In this document: positions 1 to 12,247 of the stretch, in pieces | How positions within the stretch are numbered: position 1 is the first letter of the stretch | How the letters are laid out: each line of letters opens with the position of its first letter | NCBI GenBank assembly: GCA_009192285.1 | Contig: CM018603.1 | Location: forward strand, 248,001 to 312,000 | Reading direction: 5' to 3' | Origin: Morchella semilibera | Lineage: Eukaryota; Ascomycota; Pezizomycetes; Pezizales; Morchellaceae | Length of the DNA: 64,000 bases | The notes under the pieces: model-generated | Seen by the model: the letters and a program-made list of their open reading frames with translations, nothing else | Databases searched by the model: none | What the model was told of the DNA's origin: nothing | Made by a program: the position numbers and the translations under genes

Positions 1-1402
1 CTTCCTGCTGATCCACAACTGATGGAACGCGCCCAAGCTGGCCAATATGCTCCCGCCCAACCAGCCGGCATAGCGCCTCTCGACGCTGTTCCCCGCAGCC
101 ATGACGCGGACGCGCGGGCCCGGGAACGCCGCAGCGATCTCGGCATTGACGCGGTCCGTGAAGCCGTACACGAGGGAGCCGGCGCCGGTGATGACCACGT
201 TGTTGAGGATGAGCTGCTTGAGCTCGATGTCCACGTCCTTCATTGACGCGTGGATGAGGGTGTTTAGGCCAAGGGTTGAGGCGGGGTCCGGGTGGCCGGC
301 GTAGTTTGTGAGCATGGAGGGCGGGTGGAAGATTCCCTCTGCGACGCGGTGGCGCTCGGAGTTGAAGACGAGGTTGTAGCCGTCGGGGAACTCGAAGGGG
401 CGGCCGGTGGTGGAGAGGAGGGAGGTGGCGGCGTCGTGGGCGCCCGATGACGTCGGGAGCGGGCCTGGCCCTGTCCACACTTGGGCGGTGTACTCCTTGA
501 ATTCGGTGAGGACGCGCTCCTCCTGGAAGCGCTTGTACGAGTCTGTTGGGAGCTGGGCGGGGGAAAAGGTCCTGTAGGCGGCGTCGGCGGGCTTCCAGGC
601 CTCGACGGGGCTCTTTGAGAGCACCTGGTAGTGGGCGGAGAGGGGGATGTTTGCGGACGCAAAGTAGGCGCGGATCTGGTCCGAGAGGAAGTTCCCGCCG
701 AGCGGGGAGCGGGTGCAGCCCTTGCGCAGGACGAGGCCGTCGTGGATGGGGGTGACGGAGATGTTGGAGGCGCCCACGTCGATCACGAGGCCGGTGGCCT
801 TTCCGGAGGCGAAGCCGGCGCAGACGCCGGATTTGGCGAGGTAGAAGGCGGGGACGTCGAAGTCCTCGAAGGCGATCTCGATGGTCTTTTCGCGGTTCTT
901 GGGGGGGTTCCAGGACGGCTCGGTCATGAGGAGGGGGTGCTCGGCGAGGGTCGTGGTCAGGCGGGAGGTGATGGCGGCGCGCCAGAGGACGGGGGCGATG
1001 TCCCAGTCGGAGACTGTAGGAGGTCAGTGAGAGTTTCAATGTTAGGAAGGGGGGGATGTACCTATGCCGTCGCTCATGGGGTTTCGGATCTCCATGCCAG
1101 GCCGTATCGCGTGAACGTCATTGTCGCCGATAAACAGCTTTCGAGGGTCGTCGGCGGTGGCATCGATGACGCCGTAGTCGGTGGGGATTACGCTCTTTGG
1201 TGTGTCTTCGCCCGCAAAGCCGGCGCGGGTCCAAGCCGTGCCTGGGTCAAGCACAATGGCGGAGATCTCATCTGTAGAGTTGCAATTGCTCTTTGTTAGC
1301 TGGGACTAGAGAGAGAAGAAGGAGGAAGAGATTGTTACCTCCTCCGTACTCGACCGTTGAGGGTGCCTGGTTCGAGGAGAGTGTCTGCTGGAGATGGGAC
1401 AT
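1..1402 (-). CDS. ARP4: Actin-related protein Arp4 (SWR1/INO80/NuA4 subunit), partial at window edge
   Basis: Nuclear actin-related protein shared by the NuA4 acetyltransferase and the SWR1 and INO80 remodellers. Three exons: 1339-1402, 1062-1271, and 1013 running off the left edge; both introns have GT..AG ends and the phases join cleanly. Exon 1 starts [20 protein letters not shown], followed by the actin phosphate-1 region ([20 protein letters not shown]), which is characteristic of Arp4. Exon 3 carries actin-fold motifs such as [18 protein letters not shown] (phosphate 2) and [17 protein letters not shown]. About 429 residues are present; the family usually has 450-490, so only the C-terminal tail is missing. 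The 2.8 kb upstream holds no other gene. Confidence 0.93.
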
Positions 1403-3448
1403 TGTGTCTTGGGGCTTTAGAAGAGATGATGGGAGGGAATTGGGAATGGGAATGAGGAGGTTTGAAGCTCTGTTTTGGGGAGAACGCGTTGTGTTGTGGG
1501 GCAGAAATAAGAAGTTCATGTAAGATTGATTAGATAAGATAATGATTGGGAGGATAACATTAGGTAAGCAGGCCTCGTTTAAGAGGGCAACTCTTAAGTA
1601 ACACCAACCTATTCCCCTCCCCCTGTACCCTCCATCACTACTGCTGTCTGAGTGATACTAACCTGGAAAGCCCGTAAAACACATTCCACAGAGTCAAGTA
1701 ATAAACCGGCACCCTGATTTTACAGTAGTGCTACCACAGTGCTCCCACCCCTTTTTCGTAGTGTATACCTCGTGAGCCAGCTCCTCGACCATCTTGGGAT
1801 GTAGAGCTAGCGCGGCGAGCTGCAGGCGCACGCCCACACAAATACTTGTAGATACAAAAGAACACCATAGCCCTCGACAGCAAACCCTCCAAGCCCATAA
1901 CCCTCACCAGTGCCCCCCCCCCGCCCCGGTAAACGTGGGATATGGTGGAGTATAGTCTCGTTCCCACACCAAAATAGGGGATGGGCACGAGACTAGATAT
2001 AGTTGTGTATATTGGAAACAGAACACTGACTCCATAACAAGACAGCCCCGGCCGTGCCAAGCACGAGTGACGCCCCGTGACCCATTAATACCGGACCCCT
2101 AAGCTAATATACCACCCCCCTTTTTTGCGCCGTTGCGGGTTCTCTCTAGGTCTTCTTATCTATGGCCATAAATGTAAATACACAAGCGTGAGCACCAGCC
2201 AGTCAGGCAGACCATGAGAGTGAGTAGCTGTCTGCGAGCTGCACGTAGTAGTAATAGATGGCACCACGGTCCCAGATACTAGCCACCCAACATACGTCTA
2301 ACTAGGTACTCAGTACCTACACAAACCCAGAGCACCCCCCAACAAGCCCCCCACCCACCTACCACCTACCAACACCACCACCTCCTCCTCCCCCCCTCCG
2401 CCTCTCCGGCATCTGCGCCCGTCCTCGTCATCCGCCCACTCAATATCCACTGCCGTCTGCATTATACCCGTGTGCGTTGATGGGGAGAGTGGAGGAAGGG
2501 GGGTTATATATTAGTTAGCAGCTAGCCAGCTATATTGGTCTTTCGATATGGTGGGAGTCACGGGGTGTCACTCGGACAGAATATAAGCACGGCACGACCC
2601 ACAGCCCTGTTTGTGCGGGGGGGTCCGTCCAGAGCTCCTGTTAGGCATGATGGAGAGATGGAAAGTGGTGGGCGGGTTCGTGGGTAGTCAGTCCTTGGCG
2701 CGAGTGACATCACATGATCCGCCAGTCTGGGTTCGATCCTTTCCAAGACGCACACGCTTCTTTCTCCATCTTCTGACATCGTGGCCAGTGGTCGATCTTT
2801 GGGTGCTATACCGCCGCTGCCCAAACAACCGTACCACTCTCCATCAAACCCCGCACGGCCTCCATATGTATATGCGCTATACACCCCCCAAAAGACACCA
2901 GGCACCCAGGGCGGGAAGAAAAAAGTTCCCAGCCCACGAAGGACCAGTACATCTTCCCTACCACCCGAAGTTAGCACGGATTGAACGGCACGCACTCAAG
3001 TCACAGACAGTAAGTAGACACTGGCCACTATACCGCTGGGCCATCCAACCCGTGCTGCTGGTGCGTGCATGGGAGCTATGAGCTAGGCATCCTGGTAAAC
3101 CTTAAAAGCGTCGGGATAACAAGTACTTACATGTAAGCACATTAAATTAACACCCACACTGCTTTTATGTGTACTCGCATTGATACTTATCTAGCCCAGC
3201 TCTCTTCGTCCGGCAGAATATAGTACCCTTGGGACGCAGCACACCGCACCAGACAACAGGTACCGCACCACGCACAACCCACAACCCACAAAACTACCAA
3301 AGAAAAAGAGCCCAAGAGCTACAGCCGGGCCGGTACATATACACTGGGCCTGGGGAGCCAAAGGGCCGAAACGCAACAGAAGAGGGTTCCTGGGATAGTA
3401 GCGCCCAGGCATGCATGGGGGCCGCTTTATAGAACCCCCCCCCCCCCG

Positions 3449-3649
3449 NNNNNNNNNNNNNNNNNNNNNNNNNNNNNNNNNNNNNNNNNNNNNNNNNNNN
3501 NNNNNNNNNNNNNNNNNNNNNNNNNNNNNNNNNNNNNNNNNNNNNNNNNNNNNNNNNNNNNNNNNNNNNNNNNNNNNNNNNNNNNNNNNNNNNNNNNNNN
3601 NNNNNNNNNNNNNNNNNNNNNNNNNNNNNNNNNNNNNNNNNNNNNNNNN
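3449..3649. other. Assembly gap (run of N)
   Basis: 201 unknown bases. The gap is entered from a run of C, so a hard-to-read homopolymer probably caused it. Open frames drawn through it are not meaningful. Confidence 0.99.
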
Positions 3650-4131
3650 GAGGCTGTCTCCGGACGGTCCAACAACCTACTAACGGGGCACAAAGCACGA
3701 GCGAGATTCCAAACCCAGCAGTTAAACCCCATCATTGCAGTACCCACCAACACGGACTCCTTAATCCTCGGTGGTGGTGGTTGGTAGGCACCGAGTGACA
3801 GCGCGTGATCCAAGGGCTACCGCATGCCTGCCATAGTATTGCCCCATCTTCTCACAAACAAACTAACCCCCGCACTGCACCGCACCCACCCAAAAACAGA
3901 AGTTGGGGTAGTAACAGTGACCGCATCACATGGCATGTACTCTAGAGGGAGAAAGAGGCATCATAACACACTGTAGTTGTAGACGTAAATTTATATATAT
4001 AAAACACACACGATGGACAGAGACAGTCAAGCCAGTCCGTCCGTCCATCCGTCATAAAGGTTAAGTTAAGTTAAGGGGGGGGGGAATATTTTCGCAAACG
4101 CCAGTAAAACATGTCCGATCCATTCCCATAC

Positions 4132-4195
4132 AAAAGAAGCCATAAAAAGAAGCCATAAAAAGAAGCCATAAAAAAAAGCCATAAAAAAATAAAGA
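4132..4195. repeat. Short tandem repeat, 14-bp unit
   Basis: Four to five copies of a unit close to AGAAGCCATAAAAA, just beyond the likely stop codon of the RecQ gene. It lies in the 3' UTR or 3' flank. Confidence 0.8.
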
Positions 4196-4248
4196 AAGCC
4201 CAACACAGAATAATAATAATAGAAAACAAAAAAGAAGCTACACTACAC

Positions 4249-6161
4249 CTACGCCATCGGCCTAATCCTCGAATTCCCACCGCCACCACCACCACCGCCT
4301 CTCCCACCACCACCGCCTCTCGCACTAGGACCGGCTGCAGCGGCGGTAAACCCCTTCCTCCCGCCACCACCCGACTGTCTCCTCGCCCTCCACCACCACC
4401 ACCCCTCCTCCTCCCTCCCCCGCCCCCTCTCCCCGCACCATACCCCTTCTTAACCCTCGCCCCCGCCGCACCACTACTCCCCCCGCCCCACCACCACCAC
4501 CGCCGCCTCCCGCCCGCCCCGCACTCGCAACCTGCTCCATCATCGCCTGCTGCGCCTGCGACATCTGCGGCGGCCGGAAATACTCGCTCTGCGCCGCAAA
4601 GTAGCCCGAACTGCCCCCCGCCGCCGCCGCCGGCCTCGTCATCGTCGTCGTAGCCCTCGCTGCCAGAGTCGGTGGCGTGCGCGGCAGGGGCGGCGGGAAA
4701 AGGTAACCCCGACGTGTCCGCGCCGGCCATGTTAGTATCGCGCTCGAGGCGCAGCGGCTGCGTCAGGCGGAGAAAGGCGTTCCCGTAGTGGTCCACTTTA
4801 TCCGGCGTGACACCTGGGATCGCGCGGAACTCGTCGTGTGCTGTACGTAGCGGTTAGCATCTTTTTCATATATGGCAGCGGGGGGGAGGTACTGTTTGGA
4901 AGCCTCAGCCCGATACTGCGCAACAACTTATCCGTAAACACGCTCTCGATCCTGTCCAGCTTCCTCTTGCGCATCAGCTGCGCACGCAGCTTCTTGCCCT
5001 CCTCCACGAACCGCTCCATGATGTCCAGCGCATACGAGTCGTACCCCTCGAGCTCCGGATCGCCCGTGATTGGCCTCCCCACCGCCGCATTCTTCTTCTT
5101 GCTCCGCTGCCCCGCCTGGCGGATGGGGCGGAAGCCGAGGCTGTCGGGTTCGTCGTCGTCGTCGTCGTCGTCGTCGTAGTCGTCGTCGTCCACGACAAAG
5201 TCGGCGAGGTCGTCGTAGAGGTCTTCGTCGTCGTCGTAGTCGTCGGGTTCGTGGCGGTGGCGCTGTACTTTGGTCACTTTTTCTTTGTACTGGTAGCGGC
5301 TGCGGGTTGTCTCTACCTCGACGGCGGAGGCGGAGGCGGAGGACACAGAGGTGTTTGATTTTGTGCGTCTTGCGGTTGCGGCGGCGGCGGCGGCGGCGGC
5401 GGCAAGCTTCTTGTTCTTTGGGAATGCCATCAGGGTTTCCGTGCGGCCCTGCAGGATCGGTCTGGCCTTTGCTTGGTTCAACTACATGCGTCTATCTGTC
5501 AGTCCATGAAGGGGAAGGACGAATAGGAATAGATGATAAAAATAAAATAGAAAAACTCACAGATACATGACTGACGTAGAATCCAGCCTTATTCTGCACA
5601 TGCTCCTCCGTGATGGCCCCGATCCTGACAAGGTAATGGAACAGCCTCTCGCAATCGCTCCTCTCCCACTTCTTGCCCGCGCCGTACCCAGCCAGCCGCT
5701 CGTTGCCGCTCTCCTTATGCGCCTTGCTCGCGCTGCCGCGAAACACATCGATGCAGTAGAGGAGCGTCTTCTCCGTGAGCTGCGCCACGACGCCCAGCGC
5801 CGCCCGCGCCATCTCCGTGATGTCGACATTCTCATACTCGATTCCGGAGCAGCAGTTGTCGCAGCTCGCGGCGCACTGGTCCTCGGGGAAGTTCTCGCCA
5901 AAGTAGCGCAGCACCTGCACGCGCCGGCACTCTGCGCGGTTCTCGCAGTACTGCACAACCATCTGCAGCATCTCCACCTGGCGCCGCTTCTGGTCGTGGT
6001 TGCCGTCGCCGTCCTTGATCATGCGGTAGAGCGTGCCCGTGTCGGCGTAGTTGTAGAAGAGGAAGCAGCCGCTGGGGAGGCCGTCGCGCCCCGCCCGCCC
6101 CGTCTCCTGGTAGTAGCCCTCGAGGCTCTTTGGGATGGTGTAGTGGATCACGAAGCGGACG

Positions 6162-6193
<32 letters not shown>

Positions 6194-9100
6194 TGTGGCG
6201 ACGATGACGGTGAACTGCCGCGCCTGCCAGCCCTTCTGCAGCCGCACCTTGTCGTCCGCGGCCAGCCCCGCGTGGAAGTGCTGCGCCTTGATGCCGCGCT
6301 GGCGCAGCTTCTCGGCCGTCTGCTCGCAGTTTGCGCGCGAGAGGCAGTACACGATGCCCGTCTTGTTTGCGTAGTCGGGGCGGCGGCAGATGTCGACGAT
6401 GCGGTCGAGGATGTCCTTGCCCTTTGGCAGCACCTCGTAGTGCAGGTTGGGCCGGTTGAAGCTCTGCTGGAAGGCCTCGCACCGCGGCATGCGCAGGTTC
6501 AGCGTCACGTCCATCTGCACCTTCTTTGTCGCCGTGGCCGTCAGCGCGATCCACGGCACGTCGGGGAACTTTTCGCGCAGCTGCCCGAGCGTCTTGTAGT
6601 CTGGGCGGAAGTCGTGGCCCCACTGCGAGACGCAGTGCGCCTCGTCGATGACGACGCGGGCGAGCTTCCCGCGCCGGTGCAGGTGCACCAGCGTCGACAC
6701 CATCTTGTCGCTCTTTGCAATCATCTCGGGCGTGATGTAGAGCAGCTGAATCATCTCCTCGACGTCGGCATGGTAGAGCGAGTCGTAGAGGAGGCTGCGC
6801 TGCTGCTCGCTGATCTCGCCGTTGATGTAGAAGGCCATGATGTTTAGCTTCTGCAGGTGGTCGACCTGGTCCTGCATCAGCGACAGCAGCGGCGACACCA
6901 CCACCGTCACGCCGCGGGTCTTGCCCGTCCGGATCACGGCGGGTAGCTGGTAGATCAGCGACTTGCCGCCGCCGGTGGGCATGAGCACGAAGACGTCCTT
7001 CCCCGACAGCGTGGCGTTGATGGCCTCCAGCTGGTTGTTGCGGAACCCCTTGAGGTTGAACCGCCGCCTCAGCTGGTCCGCGACATCGCGGGACCATGGA
7101 TGCCGCATGGTGGGGCTGTTCATGTCGATTGATGCAGCGCGCTGGACATGGAGGCGTGCGTGCGGGCCCGCAGGGGCAATCTGGGACTTTTGCGGCGTCT
7201 GCGTGGATGGGTACTGCTGCTGCGTGAGGCGGCCGAGGACGTTATTGATTGTTCGAGGCTCCGGCGGCGAGTTTCCTGATGTTTTTGCGAGTGGCTCCCG
7301 CGCCTCCCCTGCTGTTGTTCTCGCTGTTGCGCTCTTCTGCACATTAAGGAGCTGGATTTCCTCCTCCTCCACCTCATCATCACTGATGATAATCTCGCTG
7401 AGCCTGTGTGCGGGCTCCTTCCTGGCCGGCTTCAGAAAACTGGTGACCGTATTACCAAAGCCCTGCTGCCTACCACTGCCCGCACCAAAGCCCGCCGCCG
7501 CCACATTACTCCTAAAGTTCGACACCGATCCAGAAAACGCCCCTGCTCCCTGCACCTGCATCTCCTCGACATCAAAGTCCTCCCCATAATCACTGCCATC
7601 GCTCTGCAGCGCCGGCTCCGGCGGCTCCTCCTCCTCCTCTGCCCGCACCGCCCAACCCGTCCTCTTCTTCAGCGGCGACCTCTTTGGCGACTCAAACGCC
7701 GAGGGGCTCGGCGGCGGCGGTGGCGGCGACCCCATCCCGATGATGAACGCATCCCTCTGCATCATCTTCTTCTTCTTCGCCGTCTGCGACGCCCACGCCT
7801 CCACGACCGACATATCGCGCCCCTCCTCCTCCACCTCCGGGATCTTCTGCTGCGCGGGCGCGAACTGCGTCTGCCTGACGACCTGCGACGCCATGCGCCT
7901 CCTGGTCGGCGTCTCTGGCACCACGGGTTGCGTTGCCTCCACGCAGACGGCTTCTTCTACTTCTTTTTCAAGCTCTTCGAGAGCCTTGATGCGGGCCTCG
8001 ATGGCCTTTACCTTTTTCCTGAGCGCCGCCGACTCTTGGACGAGCTGCTTCGGGGGCATTGTGCCTTCTGCGTTGTAGTCCGAGACCTCCTCCATCTTTG
8101 CGTAGCTCTGGCGCGTGACGGTGGGGAGGAGGGTCTTGAGGGCCTCGAGGTCGTTGTAGTCGGCGAGGGTGTCGTCGTCGTCGGTGTCGGTGCGCGCCTT
8201 CTTCTTTGTGCGGTCGGAGCGCGGGGTGGGTGGGATGGCGGCGCGTTTTGAGAGCTTGGTGGGGCTGTCGCGGTGGAGAGGGGAGGCTCCGTCGGTGGTG
8301 TGGGGGGGGCGGCGGCGGCGGTGGTCTTGGGTGTGTGGCGGGAGGGGGACGGAGGATTGGGGGGGTTTTGTGAAGGAGGAGGAGGAGGAGGTAAAAACCC
8401 GACTGGAGGATTCGGTCTGCGCGATGGCTTCTGTGAGGTCCAAGTCCGAGGCGCCATAGTCTTCGTCGTCCTCGACTTCGGGCTCAGGCTCTGGCTCCAA
8501 GGGAGGATGCCGTTCCTCGGACCCGCCCTCAGCCTCCAGAAGGGCAATCTCATCGAACCGGGTATCCATATTCCGCCCCATACCGTCATCATCCTCCTCA
8601 TCGGCGGTCTGATCGGGCTCCTCGATCGACAACTCCCCTCCCTCCGAGTCCTCCTGATCCGAGCTAGGCACCACCCTTCTCGTGCGTCTCTTTGACGGCG
8701 ACTCTCCGGAACGAGACTTCTTCGTCCGCGGCCACGGCTCGCCCTCGTCCACGTCTCTTGTGATCTTTACCGTGCGCCTCTTTTTGCGCACCACCTCCTC
8801 CTCCTCCTCCTCCGTGATCTCGATCGACTCGTACGGATTCGACTTCCGCAGCCTCGTCGGAACCTTCTCCTGTGCCGGCGCCCTCCTCCTACTCGCCGGC
8901 GCCGCCACGTGAGCGGGCGTCACCTCCAGCTCCATCACCTGCGACAAATCCGGATAGTCCATATCGTCGCCATAATCGACCCCCTGACTGGCGCTCGTCG
9001 AGTATGGCGGTGGCGGCTCCGACGGCACCACCTCGCCGTAGGTCCTCTCGGGGGTGGGCCGGCGCTCCGTGCGTGGCGACTTTGACGGGGCGAGGACCCG

Positions 9101-9833
9101 GTCTTCGAACTCGAGGGAGCTGCGCTTGTTGCGGTTGCGGTTTGGTGGCTGGGGCCTCACGGGGGAGACCTGGCGGCTACCGCCGTCCGGGCGAAACAGC
9201 GGTGTCGATGTCGGCGGTGGCAGTAGGGGGGTCGGGGCGGGGTGGTGATGGTGGGTGGTTGTGTGGACAGTGGTGGGGGTGCGGCCGAGGTAGACGGGCT
9301 CGTTGTCGTCGGACGTGAGGTCTATGGTGTCGATGTCCATGACCGTCTGCTGCTGCATGAGGGTTCTGGCAATCGGCGGGGGTCTCGCAGTCGATGGGGG
9401 TCTCGCGGTCGATGGGGGTCTCGCGGTCGAAGGCGGCCGAGACGAGGACGATACAGTGTCTACCACAGCTCCCAGTCAGTAAACACCCCCATACCACCAC
9501 AAAAACGGGGGGATCCAAACCGGTGCCAGTCGCAATCCTCCCGCTCTTGCCCGCTGTGAGGCGCTCCCTCCTCACCTGCTCCAACTGGATGCGCGCCATC
9601 TCCTGCTCGTCGTCGTCGTCGTCGTCGTCTAGCAGCCTGTCCCTTTCCCTTTCCCTCTCTCTCTGTATAATCCCAGTCCCAGCGCCAGTGCCAGTTGCAC
9701 TCGTCTTTGCCCCCACAGCAGGAGCAGTAGCAGTGGAAGTAGTAGAAGCAGTGTTCGCTCGCGGCGGCGGTATCTGCGGGCGTTCACGTCGGAGCCAGGT
9801 CAAGTGTTGTCCGAGGTTGTTCTTTGTGCTCAT
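4249..9833 (-). CDS. SGS1: RecQ-family DNA helicase (Sgs1/BLM type)
   Basis: 3'-5' DNA helicase of the dissolvasome, acting with Top3-Rmi1 on recombination and stalled-fork intermediates in the nucleus. Exons: 9521-9833, 5561-9459, 4893-5481, and 4840 to about 4249; the introns are 61, 79 and 52 nt and all phases fit. The N-terminus [14 protein letters not shown] is the conserved fungal Sgs1 start. A long acidic, low-complexity region follows, including four RPPSTA-type 6-residue repeats (9373-9438). The helicase core begins near residue 890: Walker A MPTGGGKS (about 935), DEAH ([18 protein letters not shown], about 1040), motif [12 protein letters not shown] (about 1223). The RQC zinc cysteines are near 1275-1313 and HRDC near 1530-1630. 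The Gly-rich tail ends NSRIRPMA but changes reading frame at least twice in GC-rich sequence, first at the six-C run 4614-4619, so its exact sequence is uncertain. Total about 1,750 residues. Confidence 0.94.
9373..9438. repeat. 18-bp coding minisatellite in the RecQ N-terminal region
   Basis: About 3.5 copies of an 18-bp unit encoding RPPSTA on the minus strand, directly after the first intron of the RecQ gene. It adds Pro/Thr-rich disordered sequence and keeps the frame. Confidence 0.85.
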
Positions 9834-10686
9834 AGATGCGGCGAGGGGAGCATCAGACTGTGGTGGTGGTGGTGGTGGAGATTAATATCGAATAATCAAG
9901 GGATGTGGTGGGGGAGACGCGATGAATTGATTTCCTGTTCGCGTTTGGCGTGGAAAGTGGATTGATGCAGGGTCACGTGTGGAGTTGAGGAGGGTGGCTT
10001 GGCGTGGGGAGAGAGGAGAATTAACTAATGAATTAATTAAAGGAATTAAAGAAGAGGATTAAAGAGAAGTGAAATGAGAATGAGAAATGAGGGTCAGATA
10101 AGAGGAGAAAAGAGGAAATAGGAGAGAGGAGAGGAGAAGAGAGACTAAATGGAAGACTTCTCAACACAGAATTCACCCCCGACCAAATAAGAATCCCCAA
10201 AGCTAGCCACAGAGTAATAATTGATTATAACAGCTACATTATAAATATTTACACACACTACAGCTCCTCATACCCCCATATATTCCATTCAGTCAATCAA
10301 TGCAGAATTGAAACAGAAACAAAAAAGGACTACAGAGTGATTCTGTTGATTATGCATGTCGATCTCCCTCTCCCATTAATCTGCACTTTTCCACATGCAT
10401 GAGTGAGTGTGTGTGCCTTTGACCACAACAAACACTTCAACCACACCAATCCAATAGAACATCACCACCTCGACCCCCAGACAGAGATCACTCTCTTCAC
10501 TCCATAGATCAAGTAGATAGATACATCTACACCAAAGTACTCAATTGCAAATCCCCCCAACTGTTCATTCGCTTTTACTAACTAGCTATAGTAACCGATT
10601 CCTCATTCCAGAGGCGGGCTCTACATACACCACAAAGCTGAAGTATTGATCCAATCAATTCTACAGCCAAGGGAGGATACACCGCA
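9834..10686. promoter_or_regulatory. Divergent promoter region, RecQ / kinetochore-like gene
   Basis: 853 bp between two genes pointing away from each other. It is purine-rich near RecQ and AT-richer near the other gene. No ORF is supported. Shared control of two chromosome-maintenance genes is possible but is inferred only from layout. Confidence 0.6.
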
Positions 10687-11741
10687 ATGGCCCCCCCCAA
10701 CTTCGCCGCCCTCCGCCACTACGCCCAACTCTCCCACTCCGCCTCCGCCCCCACCCCCACCACCACCACCACCACCACCCCGCCCCCCTCCCCCCCACCG
10801 ACAACGACACACCCTACGACACAACCCTCCCGCACGCGATCCAATCCCTCCGCCGCCTAATCCTCGACGAAGAACTCTCCCTCTCAACCCTCCGCCAGCA
10901 GCTCCCCCCCACCCCGCCAACCCCCCTCCAGCGCCTAACAGCGCTCCGCAAAGCCCACGACGCCGCCTTCCAAACCCTCGACCACATCCCCCCCGCAACC
11001 TCCCCGCTAAACCACCTCCTCGCCCACCGCTCGCTGGCAACCGTGATAACGCGCACGACGGCCTCCCTCTCCGCGGCACGCACCCACCTCGCATCACTCA
11101 CTCAGACGCACGCGCTCGAGGCCGCGGACCTCGCCTCCCACCGCCGCCTGCACGGCGCGCTGCAAGCGCGCCTCGACTCGCAGCCCGGGGAGGAGGAGGA
11201 GGCGGGGCAGGGCGGCGTGGAGGCGCTGAGGCAGCGCCGCCGCGAGATCGCGCGCCGGACGGCCGCGGTGCTGCGCGAGCTGCGGTGGTTCGTGGCTGAC
11301 GGGGGCGGGCTGGCGCGTATGCTGGCGGCGGAGGGCGCGGGGGGGCCCGTGGTTGGTGAGGCGCTCGATGTGGACCCGGGGGTGGGGTTCGATCGCCGCG
11401 GGAGGGGTAGGGACCCGCAGCAGCGGATCGACGAGATGTGGGGCGCTGAGGGGGAGCCGGGGGAGTCGGAGGAGAAGAAGACGGCGAGGGAGTTTATGGA
11501 GATGCTTGAGGTCTGTCCCCCTCTTTCTTTCCCCCCCCCCCTATCTTTGTGACGGTGCTAACATGGAGGAGAGGGGTAGGAGCTGATGAACGCATCGCTG
11601 TCCACAGACCCGTACGTCCCGCTGCACAAGGACACGGCGGTGGTGCGCTTCCTCGTGCGCGCAAAGGTGGCGGCCTTCCACCCGAAAGACGCCCGCCGGC
11701 TGCGGCTCGTGGATTTCGGCAGCAGCGTTGAGGACGGGTAG
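10687..11741 (+). CDS. Coiled-coil protein, CENP-K/Sim4-like kinetochore candidate
   Basis: Two exons, ending 11510 and covering 11580-11741, with intron 11511-11579; the branch GCTAAC and phase 0 fit. The first exon starts MAPPNFAALRHYAQLSHSAS. It runs through a Thr/Pro run encoded by C-rich DNA and then changes frame before DNDTPYDTTLPHAIQSLRRL, so one or two bases in the C runs (10690-10799) are probably miscounted. The middle is helical and charged (about residues 60-200), fitting a coiled coil. The C-terminus, PYVPLHKDTAVVRFLVRAKV then FHPKDARRLRLVDFG, resembles as I recall the fungal CENP-K/Sim4 family of inner kinetochore proteins. I am sure it is a real gene and only moderately sure of the family. 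Length about 300 residues. Confidence 0.55.
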
Positions 11742-12247
11742 GGATTCTCTTTTTCTCTTTCTGTGGAGTTTCTTCCTCTGCTTGGGCGTGTAGGTACTTG
11801 TGACCGAGAGGTCTACATAGTACCTACAGTAATGCACATAAATGTGCCCAAGCTGTCGTTCTCTCTTCTCTCTTTTGGGGTTCGTTTTATTGGTGTTGTC
11901 CCGTGAGAAGTAGCCGAGTGATATTTTGTGACCTGAACTCAACCCCTAACCCACCCACAACCCATACACACACCATCACCAGATCTAGATACAACATGCC
12001 CATCTTATTGCTGCCCATATCTACGACGTACCCACACAGTGATTCTCATTACACCCACGACAACCCGCTAAATAGTAATTTCCAGCTATAACAAACAGTA
12101 TCCAACCCGCCAATACCCACAAACAAGCGCATTCAAACAGCATCAGCAAAAAAGAACAGAAGAATATAAACATCTCAAAAGTTAAAATCCTAAAAACCTA
12201 AAGAAACAAAAAAGGAAGAAAGAAAAAAACGCCCTCCTCTGCCCAAC
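11742..12247. other. Convergent 3' spacer
   Basis: About 500 bp between the stop codons of two convergent genes. It is AT-rich and presumably holds both 3' UTRs. No gene seen. Confidence 0.7.

Larger units (their letters stand above)
1403..4248. other. Intergenic spacer upstream of ARP4
   Basis: About 2.8 kb between ARP4 and the end of the RecQ gene, both on the minus strand. It contains the ARP4 promoter, C-rich and simple-sequence stretches, one TACATGTA palindrome (3128), the assembly gap and the RecQ 3' flank. Short open frames here have random composition and I do not support any as genes. Confidence 0.7.

Noticed and set aside
2700-2760. GTTCGATCC string like a tRNA T-loop
   Set aside because: No pairing T stem, no D arm and no acceptor stem could be drawn around it.
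2558-3081. Overlapping 145- and 156-codon open frames on both strands
   Set aside because: Random composition, no motif, overlapping each other, in the ARP4 spacer; GC-rich DNA gives such frames by chance.
5567-6847. Long antisense frame (426 codons) opposite the RecQ helicase core
   Set aside because: Shadow of a GC-rich conserved coding region; the helicase motifs fix the true frame on the minus strand.
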